From the NCBI GenBank assembly GCA_012031225.1, contig JAAUTZ010000017.1, forward strand, positions 1 to 48,879: 48,879 nucleotides of DNA, read 5' to 3'. Positions 9,081 through 17,198 of the stretch are shown here, one piece after another. A program made the translations under genes and the position numbers. Each line of letters opens with the position of its first letter. Positions within the stretch are counted from its first letter, which is position 1. The notes beneath the pieces were generated by a model. That model searched no databases. It was not told where the DNA came from and saw only the letters and a program-made list of their open reading frames with translations. The DNA is from Chloroflexaceae bacterium (GTDB lineage: Bacteria; Chloroflexota; Chloroflexia; Chloroflexales; Chloroflexaceae).

Positions 9081-9818
9081 TTAGCTAGCCGCCACGAGTG
9101 CAGCCTGTATCGCAATGATGGCGATCCCATTCTGCATAGCGTGCAGCAGAATGCCCGGCACCACCGATCCCGTGTACTCGCGCAGCAACGCCAAGATCAG
9201 CCCCATCACAAACAGCGCAGGCATCAGCACGGGCAGAAAGTGCGCCAACGAGAACAGCAGCGCACTGACCAGCACAGCCGGTAGTAGCCCCCAGCGTTCG
9301 CGCAGCGTGCCATACAGCATGCCGCGAAAGAATAGCTCCTCTGAGAGTGGCACAATCCCCGCAACCAACACGAGCAGGGCGATCAAGCCTGTGCTGCCGA
9401 ATGGCTGCCCGCCTGTGATCGCATCCACTTGCGGGTTCTCAAATTCACCGACGATCTGGATCAGCGCGAAATTGACCAAGCCCATCGCGCCTAGCCCAAC
9501 GATCAACACCAGTGGCACGAGCAGCAGGGTGCGGGTGGACACATTGCGCCAGCCGAGTGCCGCCCAGCCGTGCTTGCGTGCCGCAAAGAGATACACCCCA
9601 ACAATGACCGCGAGGTAAATCCCCATCGAGGAGAGGTAGACCGCCGGCACAAGCATCCCGCTATTCATGGGGCTAGCCCCGCCCGCCAAGTGTGTCAACC
9701 CGGCGGCGGCCACGAGCAACACCACCGCACTTGCCGCCGTGAACAGGATCACCGCGAGGATCTCCAGCCAACCCCACAGCATGGGCGGGCGCGGTGCAGG
9801 CACGTTGGTTTCAAGCAT
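9081..9818 (-). CDS. CPBP family intramembrane glutamic endopeptidase
   Basis: This 245-residue polytopic membrane protein has about seven hydrophobic segments. The Abi/CPBP (CAAX protease, Rce1-like) motifs are present: PLSEELFFRGML supplies the paired Glu and the Arg of EExxxR, and LFSLAHF gives the FxxxH motif. A final HAMQNG is typical of motif 4. These enzymes cleave within the membrane; bacterial members process prenylated or bacteriocin-related peptides or act as maturation factors, and the substrate here is unknown. The start is placed at ATG 9818 because AAGGAG lies 7 bases upstream; an ATG 18 bases earlier has no such site. It follows the MFS gene on the same strand after a gap of 77 bases. 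Confidence 0.9.
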   Translation of the reverse strand: MLETNVPAPRPPMLWGWLEILAVILFTAASAVVLLVAAAGLTHLAGGASPMNSGMLVPAVYLSSMGIYLAVIVGVYLFAARKHGWAALGWRNVSTRTLLLVPLVLIVGLGAMGLVNFALIQIVGEFENPQVDAITGGQPFGSTGLIALLVLVAGIVPLSEELFFRGMLYGTLRERWGLLPAVLVSALLFSLAHFLPVLMPALFVMGLILALLREYTGSVVPGILLHAMQNGIAIIAIQAALVAAS

Positions 9819-9895
9819 GGGCAACTCCTTCCGCATTTGAACGTCTGTTATGGATTATACCAAATGGGCAAGGCGCGTCAATGCCATCTCTGATC

Positions 9896-11146
9896 TCAGA
9901 GCTGCTGAAGCTGCGGCGTGCGCCACAGGCAGAAGCCAACCACGCCGCCATGCAGGATCGCCGCCGCCGCCACCACCAACGCCACACTGCCGCTCCACTC
10001 GACGAGTGCGCCCGCCACCATGCCGCCTAGTGCCGTCACGCCGAGCGGCAGCATCACAAACACACTCATCACCCGCGCCCGCAGCTGATCCGGCACTGCG
10101 GTCTGGATCAGCGTATTGGCGAGAGCCATCGTTAACACACCGGCTGCGCCCATCAAGGCGATCAAGAGCATGCCCGCCACAAAGAAGGGCAGCCCCACCA
10201 AAAGCAGCAGCAACGGCACCAGCCCCGCCGCCGCCCAACTCAGCCAGCGTCCGCGCCGGATCCGCTCGCTCCGTTGGGCCAGCAGCAGTGCCGCTAGCAT
10301 GGCTCCCGCGCCATTGGCTGCCCCCAGCCAGCCCAGCCCACGCGCATCGGTGAGGAACACATCCCGCGCAAACACGGGCAGCAGGGGGATGTAGACATAC
10401 GCAAAGAGGCACACACTCGCGGCAATCAAGAGCAGCGTGCGGACAATTGGCTCAGTGCGGATGTAGGTGAAGCCGGCCGCATATTGATCGCGGCGGCGCG
10501 TGGCAGGGGTAGGCCCGGCAGGCGGCAGGCGCATGAGCAGCAGGCTGACGAGTACCGCAATGAAGCTCACGCTATTCAGCAGGAAAGCCATGCCCTCACC
10601 TACGCTGGCAATCACGAAGCCCGCCAACGCTGGGCCCAGTGTGCGCCCGGCATTAAACATGATCGAGTTCAGCGCAATCGCATTGAGCAGATCCTCACGT
10701 CCAACCATTTCAATCGTGAAGGCTTGGCGAGCAGGAGCCTCAAACGCTCGCGTTGCGCCCATTCCTGCCGCGAGCAATGCAATCTGCCAGTAGATCACGT
10801 TGCCGCTGAGCGTAAGCAGGGCGAGCAATAATGCCAATAGGAGCGCAACCGCATTGCTGATGATGAGCAGTGTGCGGCGCGGCATGCGATCTGCCAGCAC
10901 GCCGGCCGGAATGCTCAACAGCAAGATCGGCAAGGCGGAGGCTAGCCCGATAGCCCCCAGCAACATGGGCGAATCAGTCAGCCGCAAGACGAGCCAGCCC
11001 TGCGCTGTGAATTGCATCCACGTCCCGATTAGCGAAGCCAGCTGCCCTGTGAAGAACAGGCGGTAGTTGCGGTGGCGCAGTGCCCGCAGCATCGCGGGCG
11101 GCTGCGCTGGCGGCGAGGGCGGCGCGATAGGTTGCGAAGGATTCAC
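9896..11146 (-). CDS. MFS exporter (MFS_3 / EntS-like)
   Basis: This 416-residue protein has about 12 hydrophobic helices. The N-terminal RHRNYRLFFTGQLASLIGTWMQ block is characteristic of the MFS_3 group, which includes enterobactin exporter EntS and macrolide efflux-like carriers. The loop 2-3 signature is GVLADRMPRRTLL, close to the MFS GxLaDRxGRRxxl motif. It begins with GTG preceded by AGGAGTG and sits 11 bases downstream of the S8 protease stop, so it is likely cotranscribed with it. The substrate is unknown; association with a secreted protease suggests nothing specific. Confidence 0.88.
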   Translation of the reverse strand: MNPSQPIAPPSPPAQPPAMLRALRHRNYRLFFTGQLASLIGTWMQFTAQGWLVLRLTDSPMLLGAIGLASALPILLLSIPAGVLADRMPRRTLLIISNAVALLLALLLALLTLSGNVIYWQIALLAAGMGATRAFEAPARQAFTIEMVGREDLLNAIALNSIMFNAGRTLGPALAGFVIASVGEGMAFLLNSVSFIAVLVSLLLMRLPPAGPTPATRRRDQYAAGFTYIRTEPIVRTLLLIAASVCLFAYVYIPLLPVFARDVFLTDARGLGWLGAANGAGAMLAALLLAQRSERIRRGRWLSWAAAGLVPLLLLLVGLPFFVAGMLLIALMGAAGVLTMALANTLIQTAVPDQLRARVMSVFVMLPLGVTALGGMVAGALVEWSGSVALVVAAAAILHGGVVGFCLWRTPQLQQL

Positions 11147-11157
11147 ACCACTCCTGC

Positions 11158-14100
11158 TTAGCGGTAGATTGCCCGCTGAATCTGCGGGAGGTAGAACTGG
11201 TACGGCGCATCGCCAACTGTCACCTCGACCGGAATGGTCGTGCGCGGCGTAAGCGGATCGTTGCTGGTAATCACGATCTCGCCCCGTGCGATGCGGGTTG
11301 CATCCAAGGGCGGAAGCCCCCGCAACGTAAAGGGCACTGTTACCGTTTGATCGGGCGCGACACTCCCTTTCGCCGTTGTGCTAGGCACAATCCATGCAGT
11401 CGCATCCATCTGCGGGCGGAGTTGCAGCGTGAGGCTACCCGTTACTGGCGTAGTTGCGCCACAGCCGATCACCTGCGTTGTACCGGATTGCGTTTGCAGG
11501 GCAATCTGGGTGTACTGCGTCAGAGAGGGTATTGTATGGTAGTTCAACTGGATCCGCCCATCGTGGCTCAAGAGCATCTGGAAGGTGAAGCTCTGGCCAT
11601 CTTCAGGATTGAAGCCAAACAGAGGCACGGCTTCATAGCTCACCAGCAAGCCCTCTGGCACTTCCGCCGCACGGATCTTCCCGCCCAACGCGGGGTTCAA
11701 ATCAGAGCGCAACGGAGCCACTGCCGCGCCTGTTGTTTCGGGGATGGAGGTGCAGGAGGGCGTGAAGAATTTCAGATCCGCACGCGGCGGGTCAAACAAG
11801 ATGACCCCATTCGAGCTAATCCAAACCTGTTCAACGGAACGTCCCAGAAACACAAGCGGGTTGGTCAAGGTCAGTGGATCGGCGACACTATCGTCACTCA
11901 GTTGGAAGGTATAGGCATCCTCTGGCAGTTCATACCACTGCACTGCTTGCCTATCTGCGGGCACATCGCTGCGCCACACACTGGCAACTGCGGTTGGCAC
12001 AGCAAGGCTGTAGGTGAGCGGCTGGGTTCCTGTATTGTTGATTGTAACCGCTAGATCCGAGCTACCCCCGAAACTGAGGGCGGCAAGCGATGCAGCCGGA
12101 GCCGAACTGATCTGGGGCTGATCCGGCTTGAGCGCGAATGTCAGCGATACCGTGCCGGTTCCGGCGATCTGGCGTTGCTGCGTAACGAATTGATAGGATG
12201 AGACCAGCACCGTGTAGGGCTGGCTGCGCTGCGGCAAGGTCACGCGGAAGTTGCCGTCAGCATCTATCGGCACGCTCACGCCATCTACGATCTGGGCTAC
12301 GCCACTGAGCGGTGTGCCGGTGCGCTCATCCTGCACTTGCCCCTGCACCTGCACAAAGCCATCTGGTTCAGGCACAGTGATCGTTATGTCAACGGGCTGC
12401 AACGCCTGCGTGAGGTCATCCGTGCCAACCAGCACCCGCGCCTGATACGTGCCCGGCGCAGCTACTTGGCTCATATCCACCGCGATCTCGACATTGGCGG
12501 TAGCCCCTGCCGCAATCGGTGCAAGCTGCTGCGGCACGCCCAACCACGCGAGATCTACCTGTGCTTCGGCAACCGCCGCAAACGCATCTATCCGGCCGTG
12601 GCCATAAATACTGTTGGGCACTGTCACGGCGGGGCAGTTGGGGGTTGTTTCCGATGTAAAGCGGGTATCGGTAATCGGTTTGGTTGTGCTAATCAAGATC
12701 CGGTAGGTTTCATCGTAGTTGCCGATCAGCTGCGGATTGGCTGACCATAGCAACGCAACAGCACCTGCCACGACCGGGCTAGCCATCGAGGTGCCCTGCA
12801 ATGTGGTGTACTGGCTGGCACCAATGTAGGTCGAGCGGATCTGCGTGCCGGGCGCAACCACATCTGGCTTCAACTGACCCTCACTGCCGGGCCCACGCCC
12901 ACTGAATGTGGCAATCTGATCGGTGCGGGTGGTTGCACCTACGCCTACGGCCTGCACATAATCGCCGGGCGAGCCGACACTGCTACAGCCGCGTGAGCCA
13001 CTATTGCCTGCTGCAAAGACGGGGAAGATGCCTGCCGCCCGCCATGCCGCCACATAGTTCAGGTAGAAGTTGTCGCCGCCCGTACTCGCAAACGAGCCAT
13101 TGATGATGTGCGGGCGCAGATCGGGGCGCGGGTTGCGCTGCTGCTCATTGGTGGGAGCGAGCATCCACTGCGCCGCCAGTATCAAGTCAGCTTCGGTGCA
13201 GCTTGAGGTGCGGCAGCCGCGTGCCGCCACCCACTGGCTGCCGGGCGCAACCCCAACCGCCGGGCGGTTGGCGGCGGTATCACCCGCCCCCGCCATAATA
13301 CCCATCACATGCGTACCGTGTCCGTTCTGATCACTTGGAGCGGGAAATAGCCGTGCCGGATCAAACCAGTTGTAGGCATGCACGCGACTTCCGTCGGGGC
13401 GATAGCCGCGATACTGCTGGATCAGTGCAGGGTGATCGCCCAGTACGCCGCTATCAATGTTGGCAACTACGACCCCTTGCCCAGTAATGCCAAAATCCTG
13501 CCACACCCGCTCTGCCCCAATCTGGGCGATGTGCCACTCGATTGCGCCAGATTGCGCGGTGCTGATCGGATCGGTTGCGCTCAGGTCAACCACGAGGGGC
13601 TTGTCGGCGAGTGGATCGGGGACATCTAAGGTCATGGCATATTCTGCCCGCAGTGCAGCCACATCGGTGCGGGCGGCAAGGGCTTCGAGTTCGGCCTGCG
13701 TGCCTTCGATGAGCAGCGCATTGGCAACCCAGAGTGGCGTGTGGGCAATGTTGCGCTGCGTGAGCCACGCCCGCAGATCACGCTGGCTTTGCTCGGCGGT
13801 GCTGGTCAGGGTGCGGTAGACGTACTCGCCGCGGGCCCGCCAATCATCTATTGTATATGCGAGTGAGAGATCGGGGCGTTCATCCATAAAGACCAGAAAC
13901 TCGGCTTTGCCATTCGGGGCGGCGGCAAGCTGCTCGCGGATCAAGGGATCAATTCGCTCGGCTTGGTTTGGCAGTTGCACCGTCTGGAGGGCGGCAGGCA
14001 GGTTCAGATCGGCAAGCACCGGCGGGCGAGCTTCAGCTTCATACAGGCGCGGCGTACCTTCCGTGCCACCCGTGTTGGTGATCGTCAGGTTGAAGGTTTG

Positions 14101-14280
14101 GCGCGAGCCAAGCTCTACCCGTTCGGTAATCTGGGACGGCGTAACCGTATAGGCGGCTTCACCCGCTTGCGCCTGTAGCGGCGCGGGCTGGGCGGGTGGC
14201 AACCCCGATAGGAGAACAAGCAACATGGTGAGCAGCAGCGAAAGCATACGGGAACGACGCAAGGCGGGCATAGTGGTCAT
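11158..14280 (-). CDS. Secreted S8 (subtilisin-like) serine protease with carboxypeptidase-regulatory domain
   Basis: This is a 1040-residue protein with a signal peptide at residues 1-~40 (MLSLLLTMLLVLLSGLPPAQ core). An inhibitor_I9-like propeptide region is followed by the catalytic domain. The triad is Asp276 (NIDSGVLG), His321 (NGHGTHVMG) and Ser498 (LQGTSMASP), with the oxyanion Asn in FAAGNSGS. After the catalytic domain come an Ig-like stretch, a CarboxypepD_reg repeat (~residues 645-715), a further beta domain and a last domain with ARGEIVITSNDPLTPRTTIPVEV. The C-terminus is YQFYLPQIQRAIYR, resembling the YLPLVVRQ tail of the 6216 protein. Its ATG overlaps the stop of the PhaR-like gene (14277-14280, ATGA), and GGAGCT precedes it. 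Likely role: extracellular proteolysis or processing of surface proteins. Confidence 0.93.
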   Translation of the reverse strand: MTTMPALRRSRMLSLLLTMLLVLLSGLPPAQPAPLQAQAGEAAYTVTPSQITERVELGSRQTFNLTITNTGGTEGTPRLYEAEARPPVLADLNLPAALQTVQLPNQAERIDPLIREQLAAAPNGKAEFLVFMDERPDLSLAYTIDDWRARGEYVYRTLTSTAEQSQRDLRAWLTQRNIAHTPLWVANALLIEGTQAELEALAARTDVAALRAEYAMTLDVPDPLADKPLVVDLSATDPISTAQSGAIEWHIAQIGAERVWQDFGITGQGVVVANIDSGVLGDHPALIQQYRGYRPDGSRVHAYNWFDPARLFPAPSDQNGHGTHVMGIMAGAGDTAANRPAVGVAPGSQWVAARGCRTSSCTEADLILAAQWMLAPTNEQQRNPRPDLRPHIINGSFASTGGDNFYLNYVAAWRAAGIFPVFAAGNSGSRGCSSVGSPGDYVQAVGVGATTRTDQIATFSGRGPGSEGQLKPDVVAPGTQIRSTYIGASQYTTLQGTSMASPVVAGAVALLWSANPQLIGNYDETYRILISTTKPITDTRFTSETTPNCPAVTVPNSIYGHGRIDAFAAVAEAQVDLAWLGVPQQLAPIAAGATANVEIAVDMSQVAAPGTYQARVLVGTDDLTQALQPVDITITVPEPDGFVQVQGQVQDERTGTPLSGVAQIVDGVSVPIDADGNFRVTLPQRSQPYTVLVSSYQFVTQQRQIAGTGTVSLTFALKPDQPQISSAPAASLAALSFGGSSDLAVTINNTGTQPLTYSLAVPTAVASVWRSDVPADRQAVQWYELPEDAYTFQLSDDSVADPLTLTNPLVFLGRSVEQVWISSNGVILFDPPRADLKFFTPSCTSIPETTGAAVAPLRSDLNPALGGKIRAAEVPEGLLVSYEAVPLFGFNPEDGQSFTFQMLLSHDGRIQLNYHTIPSLTQYTQIALQTQSGTTQVIGCGATTPVTGSLTLQLRPQMDATAWIVPSTTAKGSVAPDQTVTVPFTLRGLPPLDATRIARGEIVITSNDPLTPRTTIPVEVTVGDAPYQFYLPQIQRAIYR

Positions 14281-14717
14281 AGCTCCTTGTCTGGTGGTGA
14301 GTCAGGGTACAGCAATTGGTCAAGGGTGGCGTTCAGGTGGGCAATTTGGGCTTGCAGCTCAAGCACGTCGCTGCGGCGCGGAATGCCGAACTGGGTCAGG
14401 TCAGCCGGATCAGGCGGCTCTGCCAGCCACGCGGCACGGCGTTCCTGTTGGCGTTCACGGAAGGTTTCTAACACAAGGCTTCCAGATTGGATCAACTGGG
14501 TCAAGAGGCGGTTCAGGTCAGGCTGTTGGCTAGCGGGCATTTCGTGGGCGACAATCTGGGCTAGCACCGTCGCGGTGATCTCGGCACCGCTTTCGTTGTC
14601 GCGCACCTCGATCTGCTGTCCAGTGCGGATCAATGCCGCAATCCCTTCGAGCGTAATATAGCGTTTATGATGTGTGTCGTAGAGCTTGCGGTTGGCATAT
14701 TTCTTGATCTGGATCAT
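14277..14717 (-). CDS. phaR: Polyhydroxyalkanoate synthesis regulator, PhaR type
   Basis: This 146-residue protein opens with the PHB/PHA accumulation regulator DNA-binding domain: MIQIKKYANRKLYDT, then RYITLEGIAALIRTGQ and EVRDNESGAEITATVLAQI. The middle resembles the second PHB_acc helix; the C-terminus holds a predicted coiled coil (VLELQAQIAHLNATLDQLL). PhaR homologues repress phasin and PHA synthesis genes and bind PHA granules. The start at 14717 matches the family N-terminus; 13 upstream residues in frame are unlike the family. A TGC-TATAAT extended -10 sits at 14789-14797. The phasin gene lies immediately upstream on the same strand, which fits, while coupling to a secreted protease downstream is unexpected. 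Confidence 0.88.
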   Translation of the reverse strand: MIQIKKYANRKLYDTHHKRYITLEGIAALIRTGQQIEVRDNESGAEITATVLAQIVAHEMPASQQPDLNRLLTQLIQSGSLVLETFRERQQERRAAWLAEPPDPADLTQFGIPRRSDVLELQAQIAHLNATLDQLLYPDSPPDKEL

Positions 14718-14788
14718 ACCCTGCCCATCAGTACGGGAAGCCGTGCGGGTATGCAATAGCCCCTCACTCCCGTATACATACGCACTGC

Positions 14789-14797
14789 ATTATAGCA
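14789..14797 (-). promoter_or_regulatory. Extended -10 promoter for phaR
   Basis: Minus-strand TGCTATAAT: TATAAT is at 14789-14794 with TGC directly upstream. It is about 72 bases from the ATG at 14717 and lies in the 229-base gap below the phasin gene. No convincing -35. Confidence 0.55.
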
Positions 14798-14946
14798 TGC
14801 CGCATCTGCCAAAAGGGTGAATTCTGCGTGAGGATTCGGTAAAGGTTCGGTTATGGGTGGGGGAAAGTAATTGGGGTGCGAAGAGCCGCGTCAACGCCAC
14901 GGCTCCCGCACCGAGTATGATGCCAAGCACTCAGGTCTGCGTAGGG

Positions 14947-15417
14947 CTACTTCTCAATCGTGCGGCGCAGCTCTTCAACGCGGGCGGTGAGCTGGGCAAC
15001 CCGCGCACTCAGTTCATCAATGTCGCGCTGCGAGGGGATGTTCAAGCGATTGAGGAACTGCTCAATGTTGCTCTCAAACGACGTGCGGACATTCTCGGCA
15101 GTGGCGGTAGCATTGGCTTGCATACCTTCCACATCCACGCCGGGCACCGACGATGCACCCGGCTGGGCGGCACGCATCTGCTCCATCACCTGATTGACAA
15201 CCTTATCGGCATCCTTCTGGGCAATTTCGCCGCGCTCCGCCATGCGCTTTACAAACTTGTCCATCTCCTCCATCGAGACCGCCACCATGCCAATGCCGGC
15301 AAGGATCGTGCGGCGCACCGCCTCGTTGAGCTGGGCCATTTCAGGGCTAACGGTCTGCGGCTCGTCAATCTGGCGCACCTGTACTTCTATCTCTTCTTCG
15401 TGGGGTTCAGTCGTCAC
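14947..15417 (-). CDS. Phasin-family / PHA granule-associated protein
   Basis: This 156-residue, mostly helical acidic protein has the PhaF/PhaI-like layout. An N-terminal amphipathic helix reads AVRRTILAGIGMVAVSMEEMDKF, followed by KRMAERGEIAQKDADKVVNQV. The C-terminal coiled coil is IPSQRDIDELSARVAQLTARVEELR, the form found in poly(hydroxyalkanoate) granule-associated proteins. Such proteins coat PHA granules and influence granule number. It lies one gene upstream of the PhaR-type regulator, which supports the call. A TGTGG-TATAGT element at 15515-15525 is a likely promoter. No PHA synthase is present in the window, so the polymer machinery must be elsewhere. Confidence 0.82.
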   Translation of the reverse strand: MTTEPHEEEIEVQVRQIDEPQTVSPEMAQLNEAVRRTILAGIGMVAVSMEEMDKFVKRMAERGEIAQKDADKVVNQVMEQMRAAQPGASSVPGVDVEGMQANATATAENVRTSFESNIEQFLNRLNIPSQRDIDELSARVAQLTARVEELRRTIEK

Positions 15418-15514
15418 GGTTTGGCTCCTTGTGTGTTTTCAGGCGTATAGATCAGGTCACACGAATTCCGCCCTGCGCTTTAGCACCGACTATGACGCAG
15501 TGCGTTATGCTGTT

Positions 15515-15525
15515 ACTATACCACA
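15515..15525 (-). promoter_or_regulatory. Extended -10 promoter for the phasin gene
   Basis: Minus-strand TGTGGTATAGT, about 100 bases upstream of the phasin ATG (15417) and just past the stop of the small membrane protein at 15534. A -35 (TGGCTT, 17-base spacing) is poor, as expected for extended -10 promoters. Confidence 0.5.
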
Positions 15526-15533
15526 CCTTCGCG

Positions 15534-15659
15534 CTAAAAGCCAGTCCCCGCCAGCGACGTAATCAGTATCACCAGCACGAGTGCCGCGACAAGCGTGATC
15601 AGCACCGCCCGCGAGGTGAACAAGGTGCGGGTTTTCCGGTTGCGTTTGCGTTTACTCAC
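15534..15659 (-). CDS. Small single-pass membrane protein, 41 residues
   Basis: A GTG at 15659 opens a 41-residue frame that overlaps the end of the upstream gene by 8 bases (CGTGAGTAA). It encodes a strongly basic N-terminus (SKRKRNRKTRT) followed by one membrane helix (AVLITLVAALVLVILITSLAG). A longer frame in the same phase exists, but its upstream part lies wholly inside the neighbouring gene and looks random. The tight overlap with the 15652-15981 gene and the charge/helix layout argue that it is real. No family recognised; orientation should be N-in. Confidence 0.6.
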   Translation of the reverse strand: MSKRKRNRKTRTLFTSRAVLITLVAALVLVILITSLAGTGF

Positions 15660-15981
15660 GACGTTGCTCCGAGTCTTGTTCCGGCTCAGAAGGGCGCGGC
15701 TGCGACGCTTCGCCCAGCACCACCTCATCTGGGGCAATGCCGCGCTGGGCCGCGATGCGCTCACGAGCTTGGGCTTCAGTCTCCCATGGTAGCGGCGTAG
15801 TCTCATCATCTACATAGGCTTGCTCGGCCCGCGACACCCACAGGATGCCCCCCACCAGCAACGCCCCTAGCAACGGGAGCCGGGCTGTGAGCGGGAGCGA
15901 CGTAGGCAGCACCAGCAGCAGCGCAAGGATGCCAATCACGAGGAATTTGAGCGGCAGCGGCACGGTGGGCATTGCCGTCAC
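15652..15981 (-). CDS. Small membrane protein, unknown function
   Basis: A 109-residue protein starting at GTG, overlapping the glycosyltransferase stop (GTGA at 15978-15981). Two hydrophobic segments (FLVIGILALLLVLPTSLPL and LPLLGALLVGGILWV) occupy the first half. The second half is soluble and charged, with a helical ETEAQARERIAAQRGIAPDEVVLG segment and a Pro/Glu-rich tail. It is the middle of a three-gene unit: glycosyltransferase, this gene, 41-residue membrane protein. The role is unknown; the coupling suggests a small accessory membrane partner of the glycosyltransferase. That is inference. Confidence 0.7.
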   Translation of the reverse strand: MTAMPTVPLPLKFLVIGILALLLVLPTSLPLTARLPLLGALLVGGILWVSRAEQAYVDDETTPLPWETEAQARERIAAQRGIAPDEVVLGEASQPRPSEPEQDSEQRRE

Positions 15982-17012
15982 TCCTGTTCGCTACGGGCGG
16001 GCGGTGGGTTTAGCTCTTGGCGCACCACATAGATCGGCTTGCCCTGCGTCTCAAAGTACGTCCGCACAACCAACTCGCCGATTAGCCCCATGCTCAGGAA
16101 TTGGAAGCCGAGAATGACCAGCACCACCGCCAGCAGCAGCAACGGGCGATCCCCGATGCTCTGGTTCAGGAACAGCTTCAAAGCCACGAGATACAGCCCA
16201 GTGAGGGTACCGAACAAGATCGAGAGCAGCCCAAACAGCCCGAAAATCTGCATGGGGCGGGTGGCATAGCTGAGCAGAAAGCGCACCGTGATCAGATCGA
16301 GTAGCACCCGCACAATACGTGAGATGCCGTACTTGGATTTCCCGTATTGGCGGGCGTAATGATTAACGGGGAGTTCGGTCACAGCCACGCCCTGCCAGCT
16401 TGCAATCGCCGGGATGAAGCGGTGCAGTTCACCATAGAGTTGAATATTGCTGACCACATCGGTGCGGTAGACTTTGAGCGAGCAGCCGTAATCGTGCAGG
16501 TACACGCCCGTCGCCACCGAGATCAGGCGATTGGCAATCTGCGAAGGAAGCCGCCGGTTCCAGTACGGGTCTTGACGGTTCTCGCGCCAGCCACTCACTA
16601 CGTCGTAGCCTTCGTTGGCTTTGTCCAGCAGCCGCCCAATATCTGCCGGGTCGTTTTGCAGATCGGCATCAATCGTGATGATATACTCGCCGCGAGCGCG
16701 GTCAAAGCCTGCCGAGAAAGCCGCCGTCTGCCCGAAGTTGCGCCGGAAGCGCACCACGCGCAGGCGCGGATCGGCGGCGGCGAGAGCGTGCAGCAGCGCA
16801 AAGCTACGGTCTTTGCTGCCATCATCTATCGCAATGATCTCATAGGCAATCGCTAACTGCTCTAGCTCCTCCGTGAGCCGTTGGTAGAGGTGCGGGATGC
16901 TCTCCTCCTCATTGTAGATCGGCACCACGATGGACACCTGAAGCGGCGCGAGCGGCTCTGCAAAGGGATGATGATGGTTCATCGTCGGCTGCGCCGGAGT
17001 CAATACCTGCAT
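15978..17012 (-). CDS. Polyprenyl-phosphate glycosyltransferase (GT2, DPM1/GtrB-like)
   Basis: This 344-residue protein has an N-terminal GT-A domain: VSIVVPIYNEEESI, IIAIDDGSKDRS, a DADLQNDP catalytic stretch (DxD site) and the FRRNFGQTAAFSAGFD block. Toward the C-terminus, two transmembrane helices (LFGLLSILFGTLTGLYLV and PLLLLAVVLVILGFQFLSMGLI) precede RTYFETQGKPIYVV. This arrangement is typical of enzymes that transfer a sugar from a nucleotide donor to undecaprenyl phosphate at the cytoplasmic membrane, for envelope glycan or lipid modification. It begins a three-gene unit with two small membrane proteins through GTGA and GTGAGTAA overlaps. It is divergent from the large signalling protein at 17199. 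Confidence 0.9.
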   Translation of the reverse strand: MQVLTPAQPTMNHHHPFAEPLAPLQVSIVVPIYNEEESIPHLYQRLTEELEQLAIAYEIIAIDDGSKDRSFALLHALAAADPRLRVVRFRRNFGQTAAFSAGFDRARGEYIITIDADLQNDPADIGRLLDKANEGYDVVSGWRENRQDPYWNRRLPSQIANRLISVATGVYLHDYGCSLKVYRTDVVSNIQLYGELHRFIPAIASWQGVAVTELPVNHYARQYGKSKYGISRIVRVLLDLITVRFLLSYATRPMQIFGLFGLLSILFGTLTGLYLVALKLFLNQSIGDRPLLLLAVVLVILGFQFLSMGLIGELVVRTYFETQGKPIYVVRQELNPPPARSEQE

Positions 17013-17198
17013 AACGTGTCTTGATCCTTGTTCATATTACGTGCGCTAGGGTAAGCCCTGTCTCTTTGCTGCAATTATACTGCATGTCAGGCAATCTCAG
17101 GCGATGCAACGCACCGCCTATGCTCATGGCAATCTTCGGCTACAATACGGAGAGGAGTCGTAAAGCTGTGCGGAATGGTATTGTTGTGTGGAGTTGCC

